A DNA stretch of 64,000 nucleotides, taken from assembly GCA_004020315.1 (NCBI GenBank), contig SAQG01000029.1, positions 20,501-84,500 of the forward strand. The letters run 5' to 3'. Below the pieces are notes generated by a model. It saw only the letters and a program-made list of their open reading frames with translations. It had not been told where the DNA came from and did no database searches. How positions within the stretch are numbered: position 1 is the first letter of the stretch; every line of letters begins with the position of its first letter. The translations under genes and the position numbers were made by a program. The stretch comes from Mesorhizobium sp. GTDB taxonomy: Bacteria > Pseudomonadota > Alphaproteobacteria > Rhizobiales > Rhizobiaceae. This document shows positions 1-8,474 of this stretch, in pieces.

Positions 1-426
1 CAGGACCGATTGGTCCTGCGTCGACATCAGCGTGCTGTCGATCTTCTGGAGGACCGTGTCGTCGGCATCCTTGATACTGATCGCGATCGCATAAGGCCTG
101 TCCTTGACGATGCAGGAAAGCGCCGGGCTCTCCAGCGACACCTTGCCGAGCTTCGGCCAGATTTTCTGTTCGACGATCAGCGGCTCGCCGCCTGCCGGAT
201 TCTGGAAGCTGGCGACCGCAACCTGTCCTTCTCCCATCGGCTGCAACGGTCTCAGCGTGACGACAAAAGTCGCCCTTGCGAGCCGATAATTGAAGACGAC
301 CAGCTTGCCGGAAATCTCGAACAATCGGCCTTCGCTGTCTTTGCCGGTATCGCGGCAGGCACCGAGCGCCGTCGCTGCCACGAGCCCGGCGCCGACAACG
401 ATCAGGCGCAAGATTTTCCTAGACAT
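1..426 (-). CDS. Putative lipoprotein of unknown function (3' end outside window)
   Basis: Translating the reverse strand from ATG at 426 gives an open frame of 142 codons that runs off the left edge. The N-terminus (MSRKILRLIVVGAGLVAATA) is a basic stretch plus a hydrophobic segment. It ends in LGAC, a good lipobox with Cys at residue 24, so export and lipid anchoring in the membrane are expected. The rest is a beta-rich soluble domain with no motif I recognise. The start overlaps the stop of the upstream CGNR gene by 8 bases, so the two are probably co-transcribed and translationally coupled. Function unknown; the lipoprotein call rests on the lipobox alone. Confidence 0.6.
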   Translation of the reverse strand, partial: MSRKILRLIVVGAGLVAATALGACRDTGKDSEGRLFEISGKLVVFNYRLARATFVVTLRPLQPMGEGQVAVASFQNPAGGEPLIVEQKIWPKLGKVSLESPALSCIVKDRPYAIAISIKDADDTVLQKIDSTLMSTQDQSVL

Positions 427-1027
427 TGGCGGTCCCTCTGGCTGCCGTTCGGCGGCGATAGTGGCGGCTTGCCTTCTGGCGGTTGCCGCACACCGCCATG
501 TCGCACCAAAGACGGCTGGAATTGCGGCTTCTGTCGACGAACAGCCAAGTGCAGTTGGGGCAGATCCTCAGCCTTGCGACGGTGTCGCCCTGCAGCAGCG
601 ACAACGCGGAGATCGCAAGTGCCGCCTCGAAGGCGATGGGCGTCGCCGGATCGCCGAACGGCCGTCCCGGCGCACCGATCTCGGTGCGGCTGTGCGCGAG
701 GCCCTCGGCGCAGGCCTTTAGGAAACCAGGCAGATCGCCTGTGGCGACCGCGCCTTTTGACACCGCACCGCGAAACAGCCGGTCGGTCGTCTCGCGGATC
801 GCCAGCACGACCGGCGCGATCTTGTCCGGCGACGGCGCTTCGAGCCGCCTGCCGCCAAGTTCGGCGGCGCGAAAGCCGCTTGCGGCATCGGCGAAACGGG
901 CGATCTCCGCCGGATCTTTGAACCGGTCGAAGGTTTTCTGGGGATCGTCACGCAGCACGACGGTGTTCGCCGTGTCGAGTGCAAGAAGACCGCCGGTGAA
1001 GCGGTGCGGGGTCCAGGAAACCGTCAT
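419..1027 (-). CDS. CGNR zinc-finger / ABATE-domain putative transcription regulator
   Basis: The 202-residue product has the two-part layout of the CGNR family. An N-terminal ABATE-like region (about 5-145) contains the FTGG..ALDTANT motif. A C-terminal treble-clef zinc finger has Cys156-x2-Cys159 and Cys175-x4-Cys180, the last followed by Gly-Asn-Arg (the CGNR signature) and a basic tail. Members are thought to bind DNA as stress or secondary-metabolism regulators; the target is unknown here. The start at 1027 is chosen because the family normally begins a few residues before FTGG. The longer open frame upstream has no family resemblance and overlaps the livH-like gene on the other strand. 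It is divergent from that permease, about 100 bases away, and overlaps the lipoprotein gene downstream. Confidence 0.85.
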   Translation of the reverse strand: MTVSWTPHRFTGGLLALDTANTVVLRDDPQKTFDRFKDPAEIARFADAASGFRAAELGGRRLEAPSPDKIAPVVLAIRETTDRLFRGAVSKGAVATGDLPGFLKACAEGLAHSRTEIGAPGRPFGDPATPIAFEAALAISALSLLQGDTVARLRICPNCTWLFVDRSRNSSRLWCDMAVCGNRQKASRHYRRRTAARGTANV

Positions 1028-1126
1028 GCATGCAATTTCTAACCGATAAATCACGTTTGACAAGTTAGATTCCTGGTGCAATCTGCTCCGCATGGACGCG
1101 GTCCTCCGCGATCCAAGGACATTCGC

Positions 1127-2032
1127 ATGCTCTATTTCTTCCAGCAGGTCCTGAACGGGCTGCATTCCGGCGCGCTCTATGCGCTGCTCGCCTTCGGCTA
1201 TGTGCTGACCAACGGCATCCTGCACCGGACGAACCTTGCCTATGGCGCGCTGTTCGCCTTTTGCGGACAGACGATGATCCTCACCGCGGCTTTCAGCTAT
1301 CAGGCCCTGTGGCTGACCCTGTTCGCGGCCGTGGCGGTCGGCATTGTCGCGGCGTTCCTGTATGCGGCACTGATCAGCCAAATCTTGTCGCGCAGTATCT
1401 TCGAGCCGCTGGCCGACCGCACGCCCAATGCGATCGTGGTGACGACGCTGGGCATATTGCTGCTCCTGTCGGAGGCAAGCCGCATCGCCGCCGACACACA
1501 TGATCTGTGGCTGCCGCCAATGCTGGCCCAGCCCATCATTTTTGCGAAGGGGACCAATTTCAATGCCACGCTAACGCTCATCCAGTTGCTCGACTGCGGG
1601 GTCGTCGTGGCAACCATCGGGCTCGCCGCCTGGGCGTTCGCCCGCTCGAGCTTCGGCCGGCGCTGGCGCGCCGTGTCCGACGACTCCAAAGCCGCCGCCA
1701 TGTGCGGCGTCGACGTACGCGCGGTGTTTCGGCATGCGGTGCTCGCCGGCGGCCTTTGCGCGGCGCTGGCCGGTGTCCTCGCCGGCCTTTACTACGGCAA
1801 TATCAGCTTCGGCTCCGGCCTGGTCTACGGGCTGAAAATCCTGTTCGTGACGGCGGTGGGCGGCTATCTCTCGCCGTTGCGGGCAGCACTTGGCGCTGCC
1901 GCTTTCGGCATGGCCGAATCGCTGTGGGCCGGCTATTTCCCGGTAGAGTGGCGCGATGCCTGGATGTATCTGTTCCTCGTCGCCATGCTGGTGCTGATCG
2001 GCGCCGGGCGAGACCAGAGCAAGATTGCCTGA
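1127..2032 (+). CDS. Branched-chain amino acid-type ABC transporter permease (LivH family), orphan
   Basis: The 301-residue integral membrane protein has about eight hydrophobic segments. It shows LivH-family landmarks: LNGLHSGALYALLAFGYVLTNG at the N-terminus, the central DRTPNAIVVTTLGI stretch, and the late cytoplasmic loop AVSDDSKAAAMCGVDVRAV, equivalent to the EAA loop that contacts the ATPase. It would form half of an inner-membrane channel for branched-chain amino acids, amides or urea-like solutes. The start at 1127 (MLYFFQQ) is preferred because the N-terminal extension of the longer frame is not membrane-like. No LivM, LivF, LivG or binding protein is adjacent, so this is an isolated subunit that must use partners elsewhere or be a relic of a transporter operon. 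Confidence 0.85.
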   Translation: MLYFFQQVLNGLHSGALYALLAFGYVLTNGILHRTNLAYGALFAFCGQTMILTAAFSYQALWLTLFAAVAVGIVAAFLYAALISQILSRSIFEPLADRTPNAIVVTTLGILLLLSEASRIAADTHDLWLPPMLAQPIIFAKGTNFNATLTLIQLLDCGVVVATIGLAAWAFARSSFGRRWRAVSDDSKAAAMCGVDVRAVFRHAVLAGGLCAALAGVLAGLYYGNISFGSGLVYGLKILFVTAVGGYLSPLRAALGAAAFGMAESLWAGYFPVEWRDAWMYLFLVAMLVLIGAGRDQSKIA

Positions 2033-2356
2033 CAGCATCGGACCTGGGTAGACTTTGGTTGCATGACGTCTACAGCGCCGTGCGTCTTCTCTAATGCGCA
2101 AAGGACGCTTTAGCACTTTGATTTTGCGCATGTTCCCCAGCGGAAGTCGATTCCGATTTTCGGGGGTCATGCGCTGCGTCAGGCGGCTGTTTCGCCCGTT
2201 CCTCATCTCACAAGCCCCTTCCTCACTTCACAAGATTGTTTTACTCGGTCTGCCCTGTGTTGACCCGCCGGGCCACCCACGGCATACCGTTGGGCCACAT
2301 CGAAGCGGCGGAAAACAAGCGGGAATTGGCGCGCCGCTGACATAAGGGAGGAATGC
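2033..2356. other. Intergenic region with dispersed repeat and TRAP operon leader
   Basis: This 324-base gap between the livH-like gene and the TRAP operon contains a dispersed repeat (2071-2175, listed separately). It is followed by about 180 bases with no open frame I can support. A strong ribosome binding site, AGGGAGG at about 2345-2351, sits just ahead of the TRAP small-permease ATG. The TRAP promoter probably lies between 2176 and 2340, but I could not pick convincing -35/-10 boxes. Confidence 0.5.
2071..2175. repeat. Dispersed rhizobial repeat family 1, copy A
   Basis: About 105 bases that align along their whole length with 11706-11810. Shared blocks include GTGCGTC, AAAG.ACGCT.TA.CACTTT, GCGCAT, TCGA.T.CGATTTTCGGG and the terminal ATGCGCT. 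The sequence is non-coding and contains a short hairpin around CGGAAGTCGATTCCGATTTTCGG. Such elements are scattered between genes in rhizobial genomes; the function is unknown and may be transcript termination or mRNA stabilisation. Confidence 0.7.
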
Positions 2357-2941
2357 ATGGCAGGGCTTCTCGCTCTATCCAGAATCATTGACCGTGTGAA
2401 CGAGTTCATCGGCAAATGGGTGTCGTGGCTGATCCTGCTGGCAATCCTGGTCAGCGCCGCCAATGCGGTCATCCGCAAGACGTTCGACATGTCGTCGAAC
2501 GCCTGGCTGGAACTGCAGTGGTATCTGTTCGGCGCCGCCTTCATGCTGGCCGCTGCCTACACGCTGAAGCAGAACGACCATATCCGCATCGACATCGTCT
2601 ACGGCATGTTCTCGCGCCGCGTGCAGCACTGGATCGACCTTCTCGGTCACCTCTTTTTCCTGATGCCGTTCGTCACGCTGATGGTGATCTATTTCGTTCC
2701 CTATGTGTCGCTGTCGTTTCGCAGCGGCGAAATGTCGAACAATTCCGGCGGGCTGATCATCTGGCCGGCAAAGGCGATCCTGCTGGTCGGCTTTTTCCTG
2801 CTCGCGCTCCAAGGCATCTCTGAGATCATCAAGAAAATCGCCATCATGCGCGGCGACATGGACGATCCCACCCCGTTCATATCGGTACATGAGCAGGCCG
2901 AACTCGAAGCGAAAGCGCTCGCCGAAGAGGTGCGCTCGTGA
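2357..2941 (+). CDS. TRAP transporter small permease (DctQ/TakQ type)
   Basis: The 194-residue membrane protein has four predicted transmembrane segments (about 18-38, 50-66, 90-115, 135-158). It carries family residues such as the NDHIRID motif at the third helix and W(L)ELQWYLFGAAFMLAAAYTL. It is the small membrane subunit of a tripartite ATP-independent periplasmic transporter and pairs with the large permease that follows. The stop overlaps the next start (GTGA), so translation is coupled. A strong AGGGAGG site precedes the start. The C-terminal tail is charged and cytoplasmic. The substrate is inferred from the TakP-like binding protein encoded convergently at 5814-6923: 2-oxo acids such as pyruvate. 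Confidence 0.9.
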   Translation: MAGLLALSRIIDRVNEFIGKWVSWLILLAILVSAANAVIRKTFDMSSNAWLELQWYLFGAAFMLAAAYTLKQNDHIRIDIVYGMFSRRVQHWIDLLGHLFFLMPFVTLMVIYFVPYVSLSFRSGEMSNNSGGLIIWPAKAILLVGFFLLALQGISEIIKKIAIMRGDMDDPTPFISVHEQAELEAKALAEEVRS

Positions 2942-4710
2942 TGGAGTTCATCGCCCAGAACATGGCGCCGATCATGTTCGCCTCGCTGATCATCTTCCTG
3001 CTGATCGGCTATCCGGTCGCGTTTTCGCTCGCCGCCAACGGCTTGCTGTTCTTCTTTATCGGTGTCCTCCTGTCACCCTATTCGGGCGGCTCGATCAATC
3101 TCGCCTGGCCGCTGCTGCACGCACTGCCGGACAATTTCTACGGCAGCCGGGTGATGTCGAACGACACGCTGCTGGCCATCCCTTTCTTCACTTTCATGGG
3201 CATCGTGCTCGAACGATCGGGCATGGCCGAGGACCTTCTCGACACGATCGGCCAATTGTTCGGACCGATCCGCGGCGGCCTCGCCTATGCCGTGATCTTC
3301 GTCGGCGCGCTGCTCGCCGCAACCACGGGCGTGGTGGCTGCTTCCGTCATCGCGATGGGCCTGATCTCGCTGCCGATCATGCTGCGCTACGGCTATGACC
3401 GTCGTGTGGCGTCCGGCGTCATTGCCGCATCGGGTACGCTCGCCCAGATCATTCCGCCCTCGCTGGTGCTGATCGTTCTGGCCGACCAGCTCGGCCGCTC
3501 GGTTGGCGATATGTATGCGGGCGCGCTGATCCCGGGGCTGGTTCTGACCGGCCTTTACACGATGTATATCGTGATCATGTCGATCGTCCGGCCGAAGTCC
3601 ATGCCGGCCCTGCCGCTGGAGGCCCGCACCCTCGGCCACGGTGTGCTGTCGCTGCTGGTCGCGGTGCTGGCGGCAGTCGTGGTTTCCTACGCGGCGTATC
3701 GCTATCTTGCGCCCTCGCAGGGCCAAAACGCCGACATCCTCGGCGCCACCATCGGCGTGATCCTCATCTATGTCGTGGCGATCGCCGACCAGCGCCTGAA
3801 GATCAACATGATGTCGCGGCTGGCCCAGCAGGTGATCATCGTGCTGATCCCGCCGCTGGCGCTGATCTTCCTGGTGCTGGGCACCATCTTTCTTGGCATC
3901 GCCACTCCGACCGAGGGTGGCGCCATGGGCGCTGTCGGCGCGCTGATCATGGCGGCGATGAAGGGGCGGCTGTCGCTGGACGTGATCAAGCAGGCGCTGG
4001 CGTCGACGACGCGGCTGTCGTCCTTCGTGCTGTTCATCCTGATTGGGGCGCGGGTGTTCTCGCTCACCTTCTACGGCGTCAACGGCCATATCTGGGTGGA
4101 GCACCTACTGACATCGCTGCCGGGCGGCGAAATCGGCTTCCTGATCGGGGTGAACATCCTTGTCTTCCTGCTCGCCTTCTTTCTCGATTTCTTCGAGCTC
4201 GCCTTCATTATCGTGCCGCTTTTGGCGCCGGCCGCCGACAAGCTCGGCATCGACCTGATCTGGTTCGGCGTGCTGCTCGGCGTCAACATGCAGACCAGCT
4301 TCATGCATCCGCCCTTCGGCTTCGCACTGTTCTACCTGCGTTCGGTCGCCGCCAGGGTGCCCTATCTGGATCGCCTCACCGGCAAGCAGATCGCACCGGT
4401 GACCACCGGCCAGATCTATTGGGGTGCGGTTCCCTTCGTTTGCATCCAGGTCATCATGATCGGCCTGACCATCGCCTTCCCGCAGATGGTGATGCACTAC
4501 AAGGGCACGCCAGTCGATCCGGGTACGATCGATTACCAGGTGCCGGAAACGCCGGGCCTGTCGCCGCTTGGCACACCGCCGGCGGGTGGCGGCACGGCGC
4601 CGACCGCGCCTGCACCGGATCTGTCGCAGCCGCCGAATTTCGGTGAAACGCCGCCGGCCAAGCCGGCAGCGCCAGCACCCGATCTGTCCCAACCACCGAG
4701 TTTCAATTGA
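2938..4710 (+). CDS. TRAP transporter large permease (DctM/TakM type) with proline-rich tail
   Basis: The 590-residue protein of the DctM family has about 12-14 transmembrane segments. It shows typical blocks such as LLAIPFFTFMGIVLERSG, GPIRGGLAYAVIFVGALLAATTGVVAASVI and the late ATPTEGGAMGAVGALI. This is the Na+-coupled transport subunit. It is longer than the usual roughly 430 residues because of a central insertion and an extra-membrane C-terminal tail (about 535-590). The tail is rich in Pro, Ala, Gly and Thr and contains an 11-residue unit, PAPDLSQPPNF/SF, twice. GTG at 2938 or ATG at 2941 could start it; both overlap or abut the small-permease stop. It is followed after 19 bases by a zinc alcohol dehydrogenase gene, probably in the same operon. 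Confidence 0.9.
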   Translation: MMEFIAQNMAPIMFASLIIFLLIGYPVAFSLAANGLLFFFIGVLLSPYSGGSINLAWPLLHALPDNFYGSRVMSNDTLLAIPFFTFMGIVLERSGMAEDLLDTIGQLFGPIRGGLAYAVIFVGALLAATTGVVAASVIAMGLISLPIMLRYGYDRRVASGVIAASGTLAQIIPPSLVLIVLADQLGRSVGDMYAGALIPGLVLTGLYTMYIVIMSIVRPKSMPALPLEARTLGHGVLSLLVAVLAAVVVSYAAYRYLAPSQGQNADILGATIGVILIYVVAIADQRLKINMMSRLAQQVIIVLIPPLALIFLVLGTIFLGIATPTEGGAMGAVGALIMAAMKGRLSLDVIKQALASTTRLSSFVLFILIGARVFSLTFYGVNGHIWVEHLLTSLPGGEIGFLIGVNILVFLLAFFLDFFELAFIIVPLLAPAADKLGIDLIWFGVLLGVNMQTSFMHPPFGFALFYLRSVAARVPYLDRLTGKQIAPVTTGQIYWGAVPFVCIQVIMIGLTIAFPQMVMHYKGTPVDPGTIDYQVPETPGLSPLGTPPAGGGTAPTAPAPDLSQPPNFGETPPAKPAAPAPDLSQPPSFN

Positions 4711-4729
4711 TGCCGGAGGCGCAACAGAG

Positions 4730-5752
4730 ATGAAAGCGGTACGGCTGGAGGGCGTGGACAGCATTGCCCTGCGCGAGGTCGGCAAACCGTCCGCCGGGCC
4801 GGACGATCTCCTGGTGCGGATCGAGGTATGCGGCGTCTGTGGCACCGACCGGCATCTTTTCCATGGCGAATTTCCGTGCATGCCGCCGGTGACGCTCGGA
4901 CATGAATTCTCCGGGATCGTCGAGGCGATTGGACCCGCTGTGTCCGGCTTTTCGGTCGGTAATCGCGTCACCGGCGATCCCAACATCGCCTGCGGGCGCT
5001 GTCCGCACTGCCATGCCGGTCGCATCAATCTCTGCCATAATCTGGTTGCCATCGGCATCCGCCGCGACGGCGGCTTCGCCGAATATGTCGTGCTGCCTCA
5101 GAAGCAGGCCTTCCTACTTCCGAAAAACCTGAAGCCGACGCATGGCGCATTCTGCGAGCCGCTTGGCTGCTGCCTGCATGGCATGGACCTGGCCCGGATA
5201 AAACCCGGCTCCTCGGTCGCCGTGCTTGGCGGCGGGGTGATCGGCCTGCTCACCGTACAATTGGCGAGGCTTGCCGGCGCGACGACAATCATCCTGTCGA
5301 CGCGCCAGGCCTCGCGGCGTGCCCTCGCCGAAGAATTGGGCGCAACGGCGACGGTCGACCCAACCGCCTGCGATATCATCGACACGGTCGTCAGTCCGTC
5401 GGGCCTCATGCCGGGCGGCGTCGATGTGGTGTTCGAATGTGCTGGCGTAAGAGAGACGGTCGAGCAATCGATGCGGCTCGCCAGGGCCGGTGGTACGGTT
5501 GTCGTGGTCGGCGTGATGCCTCAAGGCATGAAGGCAGAATTCGAACCTTTCGACCTGTTGTTCCGGGAATTGAGGGTCCTGGGCTCGTTTCTCAATCCAT
5601 TTACGCATCGCCGGGCTGCGGATCTCATCGCCTCGGGTGCGATCGAGATCGACAAGCTCATCTCCCGGCAGGTGACGCTTGAGGAGGCGGCTGCGGTGAT
5701 CGCCAATCCGCCTGCGCCAGGCGAGGTCAAGGTGTTGGTGGTGCCGCGCTGA
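4730..5752 (+). CDS. Zinc-dependent medium-chain alcohol/polyol dehydrogenase
   Basis: The 340-residue MDR-superfamily enzyme should oxidise an alcohol or polyol with NAD(P)+. Catalytic zinc residues are Cys37, His58 and Glu59 in the GHEF motif. A structural zinc site has Cys88, Cys91, Cys94 and Cys102. The Rossmann turn VLGGGVIGLL is near residue 165. The annotated start at 4730 follows a GGAGG-containing site and matches the usual MKAV beginning; the open frame extends upstream only as an overlap with the permease. It probably belongs to the TRAP operon. The substrate could be an imported hydroxy compound or a sugar alcohol (L-threonine, sorbitol and galactitol dehydrogenases share this layout). 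It ends at a strong bidirectional terminator. Confidence 0.87.
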   Translation: MKAVRLEGVDSIALREVGKPSAGPDDLLVRIEVCGVCGTDRHLFHGEFPCMPPVTLGHEFSGIVEAIGPAVSGFSVGNRVTGDPNIACGRCPHCHAGRINLCHNLVAIGIRRDGGFAEYVVLPQKQAFLLPKNLKPTHGAFCEPLGCCLHGMDLARIKPGSSVAVLGGGVIGLLTVQLARLAGATTIILSTRQASRRALAEELGATATVDPTACDIIDTVVSPSGLMPGGVDVVFECAGVRETVEQSMRLARAGGTVVVVGVMPQGMKAEFEPFDLLFRELRVLGSFLNPFTHRRAADLIASGAIEIDKLISRQVTLEEAAAVIANPPAPGEVKVLVVPR

Positions 5753-5767
5753 TCGGCAAATCGAAGC

Positions 5768-5808
5768 GTTACGGCGCCACGCGTCCGAAGAACGCGTGGC
5801 GCCGTAAC
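5768..5808. terminator. Bidirectional hairpin terminator between convergent TRAP genes
   Basis: A perfect 17-base-pair stem, GTTACGGCGCCACGCGT (5768-5784) against its exact complement (5792-5808), closes a 7-base loop. It lies between the convergent alcohol dehydrogenase and TRAP binding-protein genes, as expected for a shared terminator. There is no long T-run on either side, so it may instead act mainly as an mRNA 3'-end stabiliser. Confidence 0.75.
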
Positions 5809-5813
5809 TGTTG

Positions 5814-6923
5814 TCAGAGCTTGCCGTTGCGCTGCTGGACCATCATAAAGGTGTCGTAATTATACTCGGCCACCTGGGCCCAGAGATAGTGCTCCTTGCG
5901 GAACGCCTTGATCGAGTCCCATATCTTCTTGAACGGCGCGTTCGAGGCTTCCATCTCCGCATAGACCTCGTTTGCCTTTTCGAAGCAGGCTGCCAAGATT
6001 TCCGGGCTGAACGGGCGCAATTTGGCGCCCCCGGACACCAGGCGCCTCACGGCCGCCGGATTCAGATAGTCGTATTTCTGCAGCATGTTGGCGTCGGCCG
6101 CCTGCGCGGCAGTGTGCACCAGTGCCTTGTAAGCCGGCGAAAGCTCCTCGTACTTCGCCTTGTTGAACATCAGATGGACGGTCGGTCCACCTTCCCACCA
6201 GCCGGGATAATAGTAATTGGGCGCGACCTTGTAGAAGCCGAGCTTCTCATCGTCATAAGGGCCGACCCATTCGGCTGCGTCGATGGTACCTTTCTCCAGC
6301 GCTGGATAGATATCGCCGCCGGCGATCTGCTGCGGCACGACGCCGAGCCTTTGCACCACTTTGCCGGCAAAGCCACCGATGCGCATCTTGAGGCCCGAAA
6401 GGTCGGCGACGGTGTTGATCTCCTTGCGGAACCAGCCACCCATCTGCACGCCGGTATTGCCGCCCGGCAAGCCAAAAAGGCCCTGCGTGGCCAGAAACTC
6501 GTTGAACAAGTCGATGCCGCCGCCGTGGTAATGCCACGCATTGATGCCGCGCGCGTTGAGCGAGAACGGAACCGCGGCACCCAATGCCCATGTCGGGTCC
6601 TTGCCCCAATAATAATATGCCACCGTATGGCAGGCCTCGACGGTGCCGGCCGTGGTGGCATCCGCGACCTGCAGGCCCGGCACCAGTTCACCGGCAGCGA
6701 AGACCTGGACCTGGAAGTTGCCGTCGGTTGCATCCGAAAGCATTTTGGAAAAGACCTCGGCGCCGCCATAGATCGTGTCGAGGGATTTCGGGAAGGACGA
6801 CGCCAGGCGCCATGTCACTTTCGGATTGGTTTGGGCGATAGCCGGAGCGGCAAGCGTTGCGGCAGCCGCCGCGGCGCCCGCACCGGTCGCGCCGGCCTTG
6901 CGGATGAATGATCGACGATCCAT
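5814..6923 (-). CDS. takP: TRAP substrate-binding protein, TakP-like (2-oxo acid binding), Tat-exported
   Basis: The 369-residue periplasmic binding protein of the DctP family closely resembles TakP of Rhodobacter sphaeroides as I remember its sequence; TakP binds pyruvate and other 2-oxo monocarboxylates with sodium. The N-terminus carries a twin-arginine signal (RRSFIRKAG) and a hydrophobic alanine-rich stretch ending APAIAQ. Ligand-site features are conserved: Arg181 in KMRIGG, the substrate-bridging arginine of TRAP proteins, and Glu218-Trp219 in DAAEWVGPYDDE, the sodium and ligand site of TakP. It should deliver its ligand to the permeases at 2357-4710, although it is encoded convergently on the other strand, which is unusual because TRAP genes are normally one operon. 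Confidence 0.9.
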   Translation of the reverse strand: MDRRSFIRKAGATGAGAAAAAATLAAPAIAQTNPKVTWRLASSFPKSLDTIYGGAEVFSKMLSDATDGNFQVQVFAAGELVPGLQVADATTAGTVEACHTVAYYYWGKDPTWALGAAVPFSLNARGINAWHYHGGGIDLFNEFLATQGLFGLPGGNTGVQMGGWFRKEINTVADLSGLKMRIGGFAGKVVQRLGVVPQQIAGGDIYPALEKGTIDAAEWVGPYDDEKLGFYKVAPNYYYPGWWEGGPTVHLMFNKAKYEELSPAYKALVHTAAQAADANMLQKYDYLNPAAVRRLVSGGAKLRPFSPEILAACFEKANEVYAEMEASNAPFKKIWDSIKAFRKEHYLWAQVAEYNYDTFMMVQQRNGKL

Positions 6924-7211
6924 GAAGTCCTCCCTATTGGATCAACAGACCGACGTTCGGGAAAATGCTCTGTGCCCCGGATCGGCTTCGCGGCAAACAA
7001 TACACGGGCAAGAAGTCGAGTCCAGCGCGGCAGCCGGTTTTGCAGGCGGCGTTTCTGCGAAATTCGCGGCGCGTACGCACCTCCTGCAACTTAAGTCTAA
7101 CGCTCTTTCCGTGGACCATGCGACATGCCGAACTTGTCATGGCAAAGCGCCTTCGGATCGCCTATTTTAAAGGCAGATACATCCCTGCACCGAATGGACC
7201 CCGGATCAAAA

Positions 7212-7985
7212 ATGCAGCAGCCGCTAGTCGCCATATCGACCGACGTCCGTCAGTTCGACAACTACACCTGGCATGCCGCTCCGCAGCAATATCTGGAGGC
7301 GGCGCTTTCGGGCGCCGGCGTGTTCCCGGTGCTGGTGCCGTCCTTCGGCGATCGGCTCGACTTCGATGAACTCCTGTCATCGGTCGACGGCGTCATGATC
7401 ACCGGTTCGAAGTCCAATGTGCATCCCTCGCTCTATGGCGGCGATGCCAGCGAGGCCAACGGTCCCTACGATCCTGCCCGCGACGCCACGACGCTGCCGC
7501 TGATCCGAAAGGCAGTGGAGCGCGGCGTGCCGCTGCTCGCCATCTGCCGCGGCATCCAGGAGATGAATGTGGCGCTGGGCGGCACGCTGGCCACAGAGAT
7601 TCAGGAGCGCGAGGGGTCACTGGACCATCGCGCGCCGGCGAGCGACAATCAGGACGAACGCTTCGCCATCCGCCAGACCATTTCGATCAAGCCCGGAAGC
7701 TGCCTCGCCGGCGTGTTCGGGGCGGGCGACATCATGGTCAATTCGGTGCACCGCCAGGCCATCGACCGGCTCGGCCCGAAGCTGCAGATAGAAGCGGTCG
7801 CCACCGACGGCACCGTCGAGGCGGTTTCGGTGCGGGACGCCCGCGCCTTCGCCGTCGGCGTCCAGTGGCATCCCGAATACTGGGTCAAGTCGGACAGCGT
7901 CTCAGCAAGGATATTCCGCGCCTTCGGCGACGCGGTGCGCCTGCACGCCGCAGCGAAATCCGGCGCGCGGGCCGCCGCGGAATAG
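7212..7985 (+). CDS. Peptidase C26 family glutamine amidohydrolase (gamma-glutamyl-GABA hydrolase-like)
   Basis: The 257-residue class I glutamine-amidotransferase-fold hydrolase has catalytic Cys112 in the nucleophile elbow ICRGIQE, and His220 and Glu222 in VQWHPEY, completing the triad. The closest described role is PuuD of the E. coli putrescine pathway, which cleaves gamma-glutamyl-GABA to glutamate and GABA. That PuuD is unrelated to the urate oxidase of the same name found elsewhere here. ATG at 7212 follows a GGA at the right spacing and matches the usual family start; ATG at 7194 is a possible alternative. A glutamine-synthetase-like ligase and a class III aminotransferase, which could belong to a gamma-glutamylated amine pathway, lie 10 kb downstream. 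The link is inference. Confidence 0.83.
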   Translation: MQQPLVAISTDVRQFDNYTWHAAPQQYLEAALSGAGVFPVLVPSFGDRLDFDELLSSVDGVMITGSKSNVHPSLYGGDASEANGPYDPARDATTLPLIRKAVERGVPLLAICRGIQEMNVALGGTLATEIQEREGSLDHRAPASDNQDERFAIRQTISIKPGSCLAGVFGAGDIMVNSVHRQAIDRLGPKLQIEAVATDGTVEAVSVRDARAFAVGVQWHPEYWVKSDSVSARIFRAFGDAVRLHAAAKSGARAAAE

Positions 7986-7993
7986 TTCAGCCG

Positions 7994-8389
7994 TCAATCG
8001 CTGCTGGCTGCCAGCGACAGTAGCGGCAGGGCTGGCGCGTAGGATTCATAACCATCGCCGTCGGCGACGCCGAAAGTGACGATCGGGTCGATGCCGTTCG
8101 CGCTGAAGGTGACCGTGCCGTCATCCTGCTCACGCCAGAATTTCGCGCGCTCGATGCCGGGCAAGACCTGGCGGCAATTCGCAGTTACCGTCAACAGCGA
8201 CAGACCATGCGAAACCTCAGTGCCGCGCTTGACCGCGCAGGACGCTTCGTCGCCATTGGCCACCAGCCTGTAGTCGCCGGGCGACTGCGTTGTCTCATCG
8301 GCTGTGCCGTCTTCGCCGCTGCCGCCGTGAAACAGCTGAACGCCGCCGAACAACGCGGCCACCGCTATCAATGCAGCAAGTGCTTTCAT
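7994..8389 (-). CDS. Secreted AprI/Inh-like small protein (possible protease inhibitor)
   Basis: The 131-residue product has a single N-terminal hydrophobic segment (about 3-20), a polar linker, and a compact domain with two cysteines (Cys51, Cys72) and a tryptophan (Trp85). The order GDYRLVANG...C.V...G...L.V..NC......W....DGTV.FS..G resembles the eight-stranded barrel of AprI/Inh metalloprotease inhibitors and Omp19. I am moderately confident of the fold and not of an inhibitor role, because no secreted metalloprotease is nearby. The start at 8389 (MKALAAL) is chosen because it opens the signal-like segment; the longer frame adds a cysteine-rich leader that looks artefactual. It is convergent with the C26 hydrolase, 8 bases apart. 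Confidence 0.6.
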   Translation of the reverse strand: MKALAALIAVAALFGGVQLFHGGSGEDGTADETTQSPGDYRLVANGDEASCAVKRGTEVSHGLSLLTVTANCRQVLPGIERAKFWREQDDGTVTFSANGIDPIVTFGVADGDGYESYAPALPLLSLAASSD

Positions 8390-8474
8390 CCTGTATGCTC
8401 CGCATGTGTGGCAATAGATGCAAAATGGTTTCAAAGCATTAACCCGACGTTAATAGAATAGGAAAGGTTGCCGC

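Noticed and set aside
10..921. Plus-strand open frame of 303 codons at the left edge
   Set aside because: It is antisense to the lipoprotein and CGNR genes, is Arg-rich and has no recognisable domain; it is a GC-rich shadow.
1076..1126. Longer N-terminus for the LivH-like permease
   Set aside because: The added residues (MQSAPHGRGPPRSK...) are not membrane-like and family members start at the first helix.
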